DNA of 33,965 bases. Source: Acholeplasmataceae bacterium (GTDB lineage Bacteria; Bacillota_I; Bacilli_A; Acholeplasmatales; UBA5453). The notes beneath the pieces were generated by a model, which was given only the letters and a program-made list of their open reading frames with translations, was not told where the DNA came from and did not search any database. Shown piece by piece: positions 11,377 through 20,659 of the stretch. Every line of letters begins with the position of its first letter. Position 1 is the first letter of the stretch. The stretch spans positions 1-33,965 of the forward strand of contig JAAZKC010000095.1 in assembly GCA_012800005.1 (NCBI GenBank). The letters are read 5' to 3'. The position numbers and the translations under genes are program-made.

Positions 11377-11763
11377 TTATTTTTTTTCTTTAAATGTTCT
11401 AACATCTACAAAGGGTAATATTATTGGCGGAAGCAGTGCTGCTCCAGTTAACGAATTAAGGGCAGACCTTATAAATGGGAATATTATTTGTATTGCACCG
11501 ACATTTAAAAAATCTTTTAACTCGTCTTCAGAATGGTATTCACTAACAAAAAAAGTTGATTCATAAATAACATTTATATCTAATGGAAATGCGTTTTCAG
11601 CAGTGTTTTGAAGTTTTAATTCAACTTCAACTACATAAGTGTCGGATTCTATTTTAGTAATCTTTTTGTAATATTTAGGAACGATTTTGAAGTCTTCCCC
11701 TAATAAACCGTTATCATATAATAGCAGTTTTTTAGCAAGAATATCTGTATGTCTGTATCTCAT
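11377..11763 (-). CDS. SecB-like chaperone (putative TAC chaperone)
   Basis: C-terminal half FFVSEYHSEDELKDFLNVGAIQIIFPFIRSALNSLTGAALLPPIILPFVDVRTF follows SecB (FP-x-R, L-x-PPx-LP). Start set to ATG at 11763 because of SD AAAGGGGAAG; third gene after a toxin-antitoxin pair. Confidence 0.75.
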   Translation of the reverse strand: MRYRHTDILAKKLLLYDNGLLGEDFKIVPKYYKKITKIESDTYVVEVELKLQNTAENAFPLDINVIYESTFFVSEYHSEDELKDFLNVGAIQIIFPFIRSALNSLTGAALLPPIILPFVDVRTFKEKK

Positions 11764-12163
11764 TTTTTTCTTCCCCTTTATACACATAAATATCTTCTTT
11801 TTTAAGATTATTTTCTTTTGAATTAAATTTATAAAATTCTTCTAAAAAATTTTGGTAAAATTTGTTTTCGAAAAACTCAACGTTTTTATCAATTATCTCA
11901 ATTTTCAAATCTAAAGCATCGACAAGCTTAATGATAGTATTTAATCTTGGAGAATGTGCTTGTGCTTCTATTCTTGCGATGGCTGATTGATTAAGGCCAA
12001 CTAAGTCTCCTAATTCTTTTTGAGTTAGTCCCTTTTTATTTCTTGCTTCAATAATATTTTGGATAATTTTTTTCTCAAGGCGGTAGTCATCGCCCCATTT
12101 TTTTAATAATTCACTTTTTTCTTCAAGTTTTTCAAAAAAAGTTAATGCATTTTTCTTTTTCAT
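11732..12163 (-). CDS. HigA-like XRE antitoxin with C-terminal extension (candidate chaperone-addiction region)
   Basis: HTH: IIEARNKKGLTQKELGDLVGLNQSAIARIEAQAHSPRLNTIIKLVDALDLKIEI; then ~50 aa aromatic/charged tail. ATG 12163 preferred over GTG 12172, with SD AGGTGA. Confidence 0.85.
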   Translation of the reverse strand: MKKKNALTFFEKLEEKSELLKKWGDDYRLEKKIIQNIIEARNKKGLTQKELGDLVGLNQSAIARIEAQAHSPRLNTIIKLVDALDLKIEIIDKNVEFFENKFYQNFLEEFYKFNSKENNLKKEDIYVYKGEEKNEIQTYRYSC

Positions 12164-12172
12164 ATTTATCAC

Positions 12173-12526
12173 CTATTTAATTTGTCCCTTTTTAATATCA
12201 TTAATATATCTTTTTGCTTTATTTATTTCATTTGGCGGAAGTTTTGGAGTTTTTTTGTAAAATCCTTGTAGAATATAAAATTTATTATTAAAGCAAGTAA
12301 AAAAAATTCTTATTTTTGGCGGTCTTAATTCAAAAAGATTGTCATCTATTTTTTTATAACTTTCCCTTTTAAATTTAGAATTCATTTTAAATCCATGTTC
12401 TGACAATTTTTCAATGTATAACATAATGTTTCCATAATCTGTTCCTTTTTTAGAACCTTCCATTTCATTAATTAAGTCAAGTATCAAAGCATTGTCTTCA
12501 CTTGGATAATACTCAATATCATACAT
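12173..12526 (-). CDS. HigB/Gp49-like (RelE superfamily) toxin
   Basis: 117 aa; IMLYIEKLSEHGFKM..KKIDDNLFELRPPKIRIFFTCFNNKFYILQGFYKKTPKLPPNEINKAKRYINDI is a typical HigB/Gp49 C-terminal half; immediately 5' of the XRE gene. Confidence 0.85.
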   Translation of the reverse strand: MYDIEYYPSEDNALILDLINEMEGSKKGTDYGNIMLYIEKLSEHGFKMNSKFKRESYKKIDDNLFELRPPKIRIFFTCFNNKFYILQGFYKKTPKLPPNEINKAKRYINDIKKGQIK

Positions 12527-12541
12527 TTAAGCACATCCTTA

Positions 12542-12557
12542 ATAACAAATTTGTTAT
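12542..12557. promoter_or_regulatory. 16-bp perfect palindrome, candidate antitoxin operator
   Basis: ATAACAAATTTGTTAT between the toxin promoter and the toxin start codon, at the predicted transcription start. Confidence 0.7.
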
Positions 12558-12562
12558 AATTG

Positions 12563-12591
12563 ATTTTATCATTAGATAGGCTTCTTGTCAA
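12563..12591 (-). promoter_or_regulatory. Promoter of TAC operon
   Basis: Minus strand TTGACA (12591-12586), 17-nt spacer, TAAAAT (12568-12563). Confidence 0.75.
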
Positions 12592-12732
12592 CGAAAATAA
12601 ACTATTGGTTTAAAATAACTAATAATTATGTGGTAATGTGCCATAAAGTTATTAATTTTAAACATACATTACAATTTAAAACCGCTTACTTAATTAAATA
12701 CTCTTGTATTATATACAAAAATAAGATACAAT

Positions 12733-13389
12733 ATGATTATTCAACAAGTGAACAAAGGAAGTGTTTTATTGGAATACTCATTTTATAAAGCAACACCTCT
12801 TTACAAAGAGTTATTAATTTTGAATTTAATAGAAAAGAATAAAAATATCACTCAACGTCAGATGAGTGATGTTTTAGCATCTAGTGTTGCGATGACTAAT
12901 AATTATCTTAATGAAATTGAGAAAAGAGGGTTATTAGAAAGAGAATATATTTCCACAAAAGAAGTTATTTATCATATTACAGATGAAGGAAGAAAAAGAA
13001 GAAAGTATTTAAGTATAGTTTATTTAAACGAAAGCCAAAAAATGTATGATGGAGCTAAAGAAGAACTACTTAAATTTGTAGAACAAATAAAAGAAAAGGG
13101 GTTTAAAAAGATTTTATTATATGGTGCAGGAGAAGTTGCAGAAATCTTTTTAAACGCGATTAAAGGTGAAGTAGAAGTATTAGCTGTAATAGATGATGAC
13201 GAGAGTAAACAAGGGAAAGAACTTGTGAATATATTAATTATTTCAAAAAATGAAATAATTAATTATGAATATGATGGAATATTAATATCAAGTTACAGTC
13301 ACCAAAAACTAATTAATCAAAAAATAAAAGAAATGGATATTCCTAATGAGAAAATAATGACATTTTTTGGAGTCCCATATGATTTATAA
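12733..13389 (+). CDS. Winged-HTH regulator fused to a PglD-N/Rossmann-like domain
   Basis: N-terminal wHTH (KNITQRQMSDVLASSVAMTNNYLNEIEKRGLLERE) then KKILLYGAGEVAEIFLNAI..VEVLAVIDDDESKQGKEL, resembling PglD N-terminal/nucleotide-binding domains. The true start may be internal, near the TTG before EYSFYKATPLYKE. Confidence 0.75.
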   Translation: MIIQQVNKGSVLLEYSFYKATPLYKELLILNLIEKNKNITQRQMSDVLASSVAMTNNYLNEIEKRGLLEREYISTKEVIYHITDEGRKRRKYLSIVYLNESQKMYDGAKEELLKFVEQIKEKGFKKILLYGAGEVAEIFLNAIKGEVEVLAVIDDDESKQGKELVNILIISKNEIINYEYDGILISSYSHQKLINQKIKEMDIPNEKIMTFFGVPYDL

Positions 13390-14008
13390 GGGATTTAAAC
13401 GAATGATGGATTTTTTACTTTCTTTAATAGGAATAATCTTATTATTACCGCTATTTATTATTTTTTCATTATTAATAAAATTAACAAGTAAAGGACCAAT
13501 ATTTTTTAAACAAAAAAGAGTTGGTAAAAATAAAAAACTATTTACAATGTTGAAATTTAGAACAATGAGAATAGATACGCCGAAAGATATACCAACACAT
13601 ATGTTAGAAAATCCAGAACAATGGATTACAAAAGTAGGAAAGTTTTTAAGAAAAACAAGTTTAGATGAACTTCCTCAAATACTTAATATTTTTGTTGGTC
13701 AAATGTCTATTATCGGACCAAGACCAGCACTTTGGAATCAAGATGATTTAATAGTGGAAAGAGATAAATATAAGGCAAATAATGTTCGTCCAGGGCTTAC
13801 AGGTTATGCTCAAATACATGGAAGAGATGAACTCCCAATTGTGGAGAAGGCTAAATTAGATGGATATTATATTGAGAATTTTGGAATATGGATTGATATA
13901 AAGACATTTTTCGGAACGATAAAAAGTATATTCAAATCTGAAGGTATTGTTGAAGGCGGAACAGGTGCTTTAGAAAATAAAGAAAAACAAAATGAGGTGA
14001 ATTTATGA
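13379..14008 (+). CDS. Bacterial sugar transferase (PglC/WcaJ-type phosphoglycosyl transferase)
   Basis: [71 protein letters not shown]; start moved to ATG 13379. Confidence 0.93.
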   Translation: MIYKGFKRMMDFLLSLIGIILLLPLFIIFSLLIKLTSKGPIFFKQKRVGKNKKLFTMLKFRTMRIDTPKDIPTHMLENPEQWITKVGKFLRKTSLDELPQILNIFVGQMSIIGPRPALWNQDDLIVERDKYKANNVRPGLTGYAQIHGRDELPIVEKAKLDGYYIENFGIWIDIKTFFGTIKSIFKSEGIVEGGTGALENKEKQNEVNL

Positions 14009-15171
14009 AAATTACAGTCGTAGGAACTGGTTATGTAGGGCTATCAAACGCAGTTTTACTTAGCCAAAAAAATGATGTTGTAGCGTTGGATATTATAGAA
14101 TCAAAGGTGGAATTAATTAATAATAAAATTTCTCCAATTGCAGATAAAGAAATTGAGGATTTTTTTAAAACAAAAAAACTTTCTTTAATTGCAACAACAG
14201 ATAAGAAATTAGCGTATAAAGATGCAGTGTATGTCATAATATCAACTCCAACAGATTATGATCCGAAAAAGAATTTTTTTGATACATCAACTGTTGATTC
14301 TACAATTATGGATGTTGAAAAATATAATCCCCAAGCGGTTATTGTAATAAAATCAACCATTCCTGTTGGTTATACTGAGCAAAAAAGAAAAGAACATCCC
14401 AATTTGAAAATAATTTTTTCTCCAGAATTTTTAAGAGAAGGAAAAGCCCTTTATGACAATTTATATCCATCGAGAATTGTGGTTGGTGATCATTCAAAAG
14501 AAGCAGAAGTTTTTGCGAAATTATTAGTTGAAGGTGCTAAAAAAGAAAACATTCCAGTTTTGTTTACTAATCCAACAGAAGCAGAAGCAATAAAACTTTT
14601 TTCTAATACATACTTAGCGTTAAGAGTAGCCTATTTTAATGAATTAGATACTTACGCAGAAGTAAGAGGGTTAGATACAAGAGAAATAATTAAAGGCGTT
14701 AGCTTAGATCCAAGAATAGGAGATTATTATAATAATCCTTCATTTGGATATGGTGGATATTGCTTGCCTAAAGATACTAAACAATTGCTTGCCAATTATA
14801 AAGATGTTCCTCAGCATATGATTTCAGCGGTAGTAGAATCAAATAGAACTAGAAAAGATCACATAGCTGATATGATTATTGATAAGAATCCTAAAGTTGT
14901 GGGAATATTTAGATTAATAATGAAAAGTGATTCGGATAACTTCCGACATTCTTCCATACAAGGTGTAATGAAAAGAATAAAAGCAAAAGGAATCGAAGTA
15001 ATTGTTTATGAACCTGTTTTAAAAGAAGACAATTTTTTTGGCTCTAAAGTAATAAGAGACATAGATGAGTTTAAAAAAGTATCAGATGTAATAGTTGCAA
15101 ATAGATTTTTTAAAGAGTTAAAAGATGTTGAAAATAAAGTTTATACAAGAGATTTGTTTAATAGAGATTAA
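14005..15171 (+). CDS. ugd: UDP-glucose 6-dehydrogenase-type nucleotide sugar dehydrogenase
   Basis: [56 protein letters not shown]. Confidence 0.9.
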   Translation: MKITVVGTGYVGLSNAVLLSQKNDVVALDIIESKVELINNKISPIADKEIEDFFKTKKLSLIATTDKKLAYKDAVYVIISTPTDYDPKKNFFDTSTVDSTIMDVEKYNPQAVIVIKSTIPVGYTEQKRKEHPNLKIIFSPEFLREGKALYDNLYPSRIVVGDHSKEAEVFAKLLVEGAKKENIPVLFTNPTEAEAIKLFSNTYLALRVAYFNELDTYAEVRGLDTREIIKGVSLDPRIGDYYNNPSFGYGGYCLPKDTKQLLANYKDVPQHMISAVVESNRTRKDHIADMIIDKNPKVVGIFRLIMKSDSDNFRHSSIQGVMKRIKAKGIEVIVYEPVLKEDNFFGSKVIRDIDEFKKVSDVIVANRFFKELKDVENKVYTRDLFNRD

Positions 15172-15195
15172 ACATAGTTGTTTTTGGAGGTAATT

Positions 15196-16203
15196 ATGAC
15201 TAAAACAATTTTAGTAACAGGAGCAGCGGGATTTATAGGATATCATTTATCAAAAAGATTGCTTGATGAAGGAATAAAAGTAATAGGAATTGACAATTTA
15301 AATGATTATTATGATGTTAAATTAAAACAAGCAAGATTGGATTTAATAAAATATAATCCCCAATTTAATTTTTATAAAATAGACATTCAAAATAGGGAAT
15401 TATTGGAAAAAGTATTTAAAAGCAATAAAATTGATTATGTAATTAACCTAGCGGCACAAGCTGGAGTTAGATATTCAATTGAGAACCCTGATGTTTATAT
15501 AGATAGTAATATTATAGGTTTCTACAATATTTTAGAATTATGTAGACACTATCCAGTAAAACATTTGATTTTTGCATCAAGTAGTTCTGTTTATAAAGCA
15601 AACAAAAAGATTCCGTTTGAAGAAACTGATTTTGTAGATAATCCTGTTTCGTTATACGCAGCAACTAAGAAAAGCAATGAGCTTATGGCATATGCGTATA
15701 GTCATTTATATAATATTCCAACAACAGGACTAAGATTTTTTACTGTCTATGGACCTATGGGACGACCTGATATGGCATATTTTAGTTTCACAGATAAATT
15801 TTTTAAAGGGGAACCCATCAAAATATTTAATAATGGAGATTTTGAAAATGATCTTTATAGGGACTTTACTTATATTGATGATATAGTTGAAGGAATTGTT
15901 AGAGTAATTGATTTACCGCCAAAAGAAGGCAAACCAATGTACAGAATTTTTAACATTGGTAATAATAAACCGGAAAAACTTATGTATTTCATTAATACAT
16001 TAGAAGAGTGTTTATCAATTTCACTAGGAAAAAAAATAGAATTTATTAAAGAATATGAACCAATTAAACCCGGTGATGTGAAAGCAACATATGCATCAAC
16101 AGAACGATTGGAAAAATATGTTGGATATAAACCATCAACAGACCTAAAAAACGGCCTACAAAAATTTACTGATTGGTTTGTTTTATATTATAAAAAACAA
16201 TAA
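15196..16203 (+). CDS. NAD-dependent epimerase, probably UDP-glucuronate 4-epimerase
   Basis: ILVTGAAGFIGYHLSKRLL, IDNLNDYYDVKLKQARL, GLRFFTVYGPMGRPDMA, KPGDVKATYA; SD ggagg before ATG 15196. Confidence 0.88.
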   Translation: MTKTILVTGAAGFIGYHLSKRLLDEGIKVIGIDNLNDYYDVKLKQARLDLIKYNPQFNFYKIDIQNRELLEKVFKSNKIDYVINLAAQAGVRYSIENPDVYIDSNIIGFYNILELCRHYPVKHLIFASSSSVYKANKKIPFEETDFVDNPVSLYAATKKSNELMAYAYSHLYNIPTTGLRFFTVYGPMGRPDMAYFSFTDKFFKGEPIKIFNNGDFENDLYRDFTYIDDIVEGIVRVIDLPPKEGKPMYRIFNIGNNKPEKLMYFINTLEECLSISLGKKIEFIKEYEPIKPGDVKATYASTERLEKYVGYKPSTDLKNGLQKFTDWFVLYYKKQ

Positions 16204-16250
16204 TTAAAAAATAGTTAAAGGAAAATTTAAAAAAGGAAGCAGCGAAAGTA

Positions 16251-17429
16251 ATGAAAATACTTGTAATTTCACAATATTATTATCCGGAACCATTCAGAAT
16301 TACTGACATATGTGAATCATTAGTAAAAAAAGGGCACCGTGTTACAGTTTTAACTGGTAATCCGAATTATCCTGATGGGTTCATTTATCAAGGATATGAA
16401 AATAAATATTCATTTGAAGTAATAAATGGGGTTAATGTTATTAGATCAAAAATATATCCAAGAAAAAAAGGTAATGTAAATTTGTTTTTAAACTATATAA
16501 GTTTCCCCATAAAAACAAGAAAACTTGTAAAAAAAATAGATAAAGATTTTGATGTAGTTTTTGTTAATCAATTATCACCAGTAATGTCTGCTATTCCAGG
16601 AATAAAATATGCTAAAAAAAACAACAAAAAAATTTGTTTATATTGTTTGGATTTGTGGCCAGAAAGTTTAGTTTCTGGTGGTATAAAGAAAAACGGTATA
16701 ATTTATAAGGTTTTCAATAAAATAGCGAAAAAGATTTATAAAAAAATGGATAAGATTTTGATTAGTTCGAAATCTTTTGCAGATAAATTTGCCGAATATA
16801 ATATTGAAACAAAGTATTTACCACAATATGCTGAAGAAAGCTTCACATTTATTTCAGAAGAGCGAAAAAAAGATGGTTTTTTTCAAGTAGTTTTTGCTGG
16901 TAATATTGGAGAGATGCAATCCGTCGAAACGATTATTCTTGCTGCTAATGAACTTAAAAATTATAAAAATATTATATTCAATATTTACGGTAGTGGTTCT
17001 AACTATGATAATATTTATAAACTCAAAGAAGATTTGGGATTAAATAATGTTTTAATTCACGGCAGAAAAGATATAAGTGAAATGCCGAGTATTTATTTTC
17101 ATTCAGATGTTATGTTGGTAACACTCAAAAAAGATGATTTAATATCTAAAACTCTACCAGGTAAAGTACAAACATATATGGCGGCAAGGAGGCCTATAAT
17201 TGGTGCTATTGATGGGGAAACCAAAGAAATAATAAAAGAAGCTCAAGCGGGATATGTTTGTGAGGCAGAAAATTATAAAGAATTGAGTAAATTAATTTTA
17301 TTTGCTAGCAAAGATGAAAATCTAATAAAAAAAGGCAACAACGGAAGAAAATATTATGATGAAAATTTTGCAAAAGAAAAAGTTTTAGACAGATTAGAAG
17401 CAATACTTTTGGAGGTTTGTGATGTTTAA
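16251..17429 (+). CDS. Family 4-like glycosyltransferase (WbuB-like)
   Basis: MKILVISQYYYPEPFRITDICESLVKKGHRVTVLTGNPNYPDG, LYCLDLWPES, VFAGNIGEMQSVE. Confidence 0.85.
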   Translation: MKILVISQYYYPEPFRITDICESLVKKGHRVTVLTGNPNYPDGFIYQGYENKYSFEVINGVNVIRSKIYPRKKGNVNLFLNYISFPIKTRKLVKKIDKDFDVVFVNQLSPVMSAIPGIKYAKKNNKKICLYCLDLWPESLVSGGIKKNGIIYKVFNKIAKKIYKKMDKILISSKSFADKFAEYNIETKYLPQYAEESFTFISEERKKDGFFQVVFAGNIGEMQSVETIILAANELKNYKNIIFNIYGSGSNYDNIYKLKEDLGLNNVLIHGRKDISEMPSIYFHSDVMLVTLKKDDLISKTLPGKVQTYMAARRPIIGAIDGETKEIIKEAQAGYVCEAENYKELSKLILFASKDENLIKKGNNGRKYYDENFAKEKVLDRLEAILLEVCDV

Positions 17430-18417
17430 AGAGAAAATATTATTAGTAACAGGTGGTACTGGTTCATTTGGAAACGCAGTAGTGTCAAGATTTCTAAAAT
17501 CTGATATAAAAGAAATTAGAATTCTTTCAAGAGATGAAAAGAAACAAGAAGACATGCGAAAACGCTATAATAACGATAAACTTAAATTCTATATCGGAGA
17601 CGTAAGAGATTATAATTCGATAGAAGGAGCATTTATTGGAGTTGATTATGTTTTTCATGCGGCAGCATTAAAACAAGTTCCATCTTGTGAGTTTTATCCA
17701 ATGGAAGCTGTTAAAACCAACATTATTGGAAGTGATAACGTTATTTCTGCATGTGTTAAAAACAAGGTTAAAAAAGCAATTTTTTTATCAACTGATAAAG
17801 CAGCCTATCCAATTAACGCTATGGGTATGAGTAAGGCTTTAATGGAGAAAAATGTTGTTGCAAGATCACGCCAATTAAGAGAAGAAGATACTGTTCTTTG
17901 TTTAACAAGATACGGAAATGTAATGGCTTCAAGAGGTTCAGTAATTCCTTTATTTGTTAGTCAAATAGAAGCAAGGGAACCCATTACTATTACAAACCCT
18001 GAAATGACAAGGTTTATGATGACACTAGAAGATGCAGTAGATTTAGTTCTTTATGCGTTTAAACACGGAAATCAAGGAGATTTATTTGTTCAAAAAGCAC
18101 CAGCAGCTACTATTGATGTTTTAGCAAAAGCAGTTTTAGAGTTAAAAGGTTCTAAAACAGCACCAGTTTATATTGGGACAAGACATGGCGAAAAATTGTA
18201 TGAAGTTTTAGTTACTCAAGAAGAAATGGTAAAGGCGGAAGATTTAGGAGATTTCTTTAGAATACCAGCAGACAATAGAAATTTGAATTATGATAAATTT
18301 ATTGAAAAGGGATCTAAAGAAATTCAACAAACAGAATCATATCATTCACACAATACAGCTAGATTAGATGTTGAAGGTATGAAGAAACTATTATTAAAAT
18401 TAGATTTGTTTAAGTGA
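17422..18417 (+). CDS. UDP-GlcNAc 4,6-dehydratase/5-epimerase (FnlA/CapE/WbjB-like)
   Basis: KILLVTGGTGSFGNAVVSRFL, FHAAALKQVPSCEFYPMEAVKTN, LSTDKAAYPINAMGMSKALME; start at ATG 17422. Confidence 0.9.
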   Translation: MFKEKILLVTGGTGSFGNAVVSRFLKSDIKEIRILSRDEKKQEDMRKRYNNDKLKFYIGDVRDYNSIEGAFIGVDYVFHAAALKQVPSCEFYPMEAVKTNIIGSDNVISACVKNKVKKAIFLSTDKAAYPINAMGMSKALMEKNVVARSRQLREEDTVLCLTRYGNVMASRGSVIPLFVSQIEAREPITITNPEMTRFMMTLEDAVDLVLYAFKHGNQGDLFVQKAPAATIDVLAKAVLELKGSKTAPVYIGTRHGEKLYEVLVTQEEMVKAEDLGDFFRIPADNRNLNYDKFIEKGSKEIQQTESYHSHNTARLDVEGMKKLLLKLDLFK

Positions 18418-18422
18418 TATTT

Positions 18423-19532
18423 ATGAAAATATTAGTTACTGGTGCAAAAGGTTTTATTGGGAAAAATCTTATTGCGGAACTTAAAAATCAAAAATATGAA
18501 TATATTTATGAATACGATATAGACTCAAGTGAAGAAGATTTGGATAAATATTGTAAAGATTGTAATTTTGTTTTTCATCTTGCAGGAGTTAACAGACCAA
18601 AAGACGAAAAAGAGTTTTTAGAAGGGAATTTTGGATTTACCTCAACACTTTTAGAAACCCTTAAAAAGCATAAAAACACATGTCCTGTAATGATATCTTC
18701 ATCAATTCACGCAGAAGCGGATAACCCATATGGAAAGAGCAAAAAAATGGGAGAAAACGTTATGTTTAAGTATAGAAAAGAAACGGGGGCACCCGTTTAC
18801 GTATATCGTTTTCATAATGTTTTTGGTAAATGGGCAAGGCCAAATTATAATAGCGCTGTTGCGACATTTTCTTATAATATTGCGAGAGGTCTACCTATCA
18901 CAATTAACAATAGAGAAACAATTATGAACTTAGTTTATATTGATGATGTGATTAAAGAACTTATTAATGCATTAAACGGCAAACCAAATATAATTGAAAA
19001 CTATTGTTATGCTGAGCCAGTGTATCAAATTAAATTAGGAGAAATTGCTGATTTACTTTATTCATTTAAAAGAAGTAGAGAAGAAAGAAGTGTTCCTAAA
19101 CTAGATAATCCGTTTATTAAGAAATTATATTCTAACTACTTAAGTTATTTGGAAGAAGATGATTTTGGATATGATTTATTAATGCATAAAGATCATAGAG
19201 GTTCGTTTACAGAATTTTTAAAATCACCAGATAGGGGACAAGTTTCTATAAATATTTCTAAACCGGGCATAACTAAAGGAAATCATTGGCATCACACAAA
19301 AAATGAAAAGTTTTTAGTTGTTTATGGAACTGGTGTAGTAAGGTTTAGAAAAATAGGCGAAGAAAAAGTGATAGAATATTATGTGAGTGGAGATAAACTA
19401 CAAGTAATTGATATACCTGTAGGTTATACACATAATATAGAAAATCTTGGTACAACCGATATGGTAACAGTAATGTGGGTTAATGAAATATTTGATCCAA
19501 ACAATCCTGATACTATATATGAGGAGGTATAA
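18423..19532 (+). CDS. Reductase with C-terminal cupin (FnlB/CapF/WbjC-like)
   Basis: Rossmann start MKILVTGAKGFIGKNLI; cupin HRGSFTEFLKSPDRGQVSINISKPGITKGNHWHHTKNEKFLVV, characteristic of CapF. Confidence 0.9.
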   Translation: MKILVTGAKGFIGKNLIAELKNQKYEYIYEYDIDSSEEDLDKYCKDCNFVFHLAGVNRPKDEKEFLEGNFGFTSTLLETLKKHKNTCPVMISSSIHAEADNPYGKSKKMGENVMFKYRKETGAPVYVYRFHNVFGKWARPNYNSAVATFSYNIARGLPITINNRETIMNLVYIDDVIKELINALNGKPNIIENYCYAEPVYQIKLGEIADLLYSFKRSREERSVPKLDNPFIKKLYSNYLSYLEEDDFGYDLLMHKDHRGSFTEFLKSPDRGQVSINISKPGITKGNHWHHTKNEKFLVVYGTGVVRFRKIGEEKVIEYYVSGDKLQVIDIPVGYTHNIENLGTTDMVTVMWVNEIFDPNNPDTIYEEV

Positions 19533-19534
19533 AC

Positions 19535-20659
19535 ATGAAAAAACTAAAAGTAATGACTGTTGTTGGAACAAGACCAGAGATAATTAGATTATCATCAGTT
19601 ATTGAAGTGTTAGAAAAATCAGAAGCAATAGATCATGTTTTAGTCCATACAGGACAAAATTATGATTATGAATTAAATGAAGTATTTTTTAAAGACTTTA
19701 ATTTAAAAAAGCCTGATTATTTTCTTAATGCAGCAACAGGCACTGCAATAGAAACAATTGGTAATATTTTAATTAAGATAGATCCAATTTTTGAAAAAGA
19801 AAAACCGGATGCATTTTTAGTATTAGGAGATACTAATAGTTGCTTAACAGCTATTGCCGCAAAAAGGCGTAAAATACCCATTTTCCATATGGAGGCAGGT
19901 AATAGATGTTTTGATCAAAGAGTGCCAGAAGAAACAAATAGAAAAATAGTTGACCATATCGCAGATATTAATATGCCTTATAGCGCTATCGCAAGGGAAT
20001 ATTTATTAAATGAAGGATTTCCTGCAGATAGAATTATTAAAACAGGAAGTCCAATGTATGAAGTATTAATGAAAATGCAAGATAAAATAAACGCATCTGA
20101 TGTATTAAAAAGATTAAACCTAAAATCAGGTGAATACTTTTTAGTTTCTGCACATAGAGAAGAAAATATTGATTCAGATAATTTCTTTGAACTTGTTGAT
20201 TCTTTAAATACTATTGCAGAACTCTATAAACTTCCAATCATTATTTCTACACACCCTAGAACAAGAAAAAAGATTGAAGAAAAAGGGGTTAAGTTTAATC
20301 ATTTAATCCAAACATTAAAACCATTAGGATTTATTGATTATAATAAACTGCAAATTGAATCTAAAGCAGTTTTAAGTGATTCTGGAACAATTAGTGAAGA
20401 ATCCTCAATTCTTAAGTTTAGAGCTCTTAATATAAGAGAAGCGCATGAAAGACCAGAAGCTTATGAAGAAGCAGCAGTAATGATGGTTGGATTAAATAAA
20501 GAAAGAATCCTACAAGGATTAAAAGTATTAGAAACACAAACAAAAGATTTAATAAGATTACCATACGATTATAGTATGCCTAATGTATCAAATAAGGTAT
20601 TAAGAATCATTTTAGGGTATACTGATTATGCTAATAGAAAGGTATGGAATAAAAAATGA
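19535..20659 (+). CDS. UDP-N-acetylhexosamine 2-epimerase (FnlC/CapG/WbjD-like)
   Basis: KVMTVVGTRPEIIRLSSVI, LVHTGQNYDYELNEVFF, HMEAGNRCFDQRVPEETNRKIVDHIAD, third gene of a dehydratase-reductase-epimerase trio. Confidence 0.9.
   Translation: MKKLKVMTVVGTRPEIIRLSSVIEVLEKSEAIDHVLVHTGQNYDYELNEVFFKDFNLKKPDYFLNAATGTAIETIGNILIKIDPIFEKEKPDAFLVLGDTNSCLTAIAAKRRKIPIFHMEAGNRCFDQRVPEETNRKIVDHIADINMPYSAIAREYLLNEGFPADRIIKTGSPMYEVLMKMQDKINASDVLKRLNLKSGEYFLVSAHREENIDSDNFFELVDSLNTIAELYKLPIIISTHPRTRKKIEEKGVKFNHLIQTLKPLGFIDYNKLQIESKAVLSDSGTISEESSILKFRALNIREAHERPEAYEEAAVMMVGLNKERILQGLKVLETQTKDLIRLPYDYSMPNVSNKVLRIILGYTDYANRKVWNKK

Noticed and set aside
12585-12788. 67-aa plus-strand ORF before the wHTH regulator
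   Set aside because: Overlaps the TAC promoter and the regulator start; no SD or domain support.
18730-18927. 65-aa plus-strand ORF in the FnlB-like gene
   Set aside because: Out-of-frame inside a conserved reductase domain.
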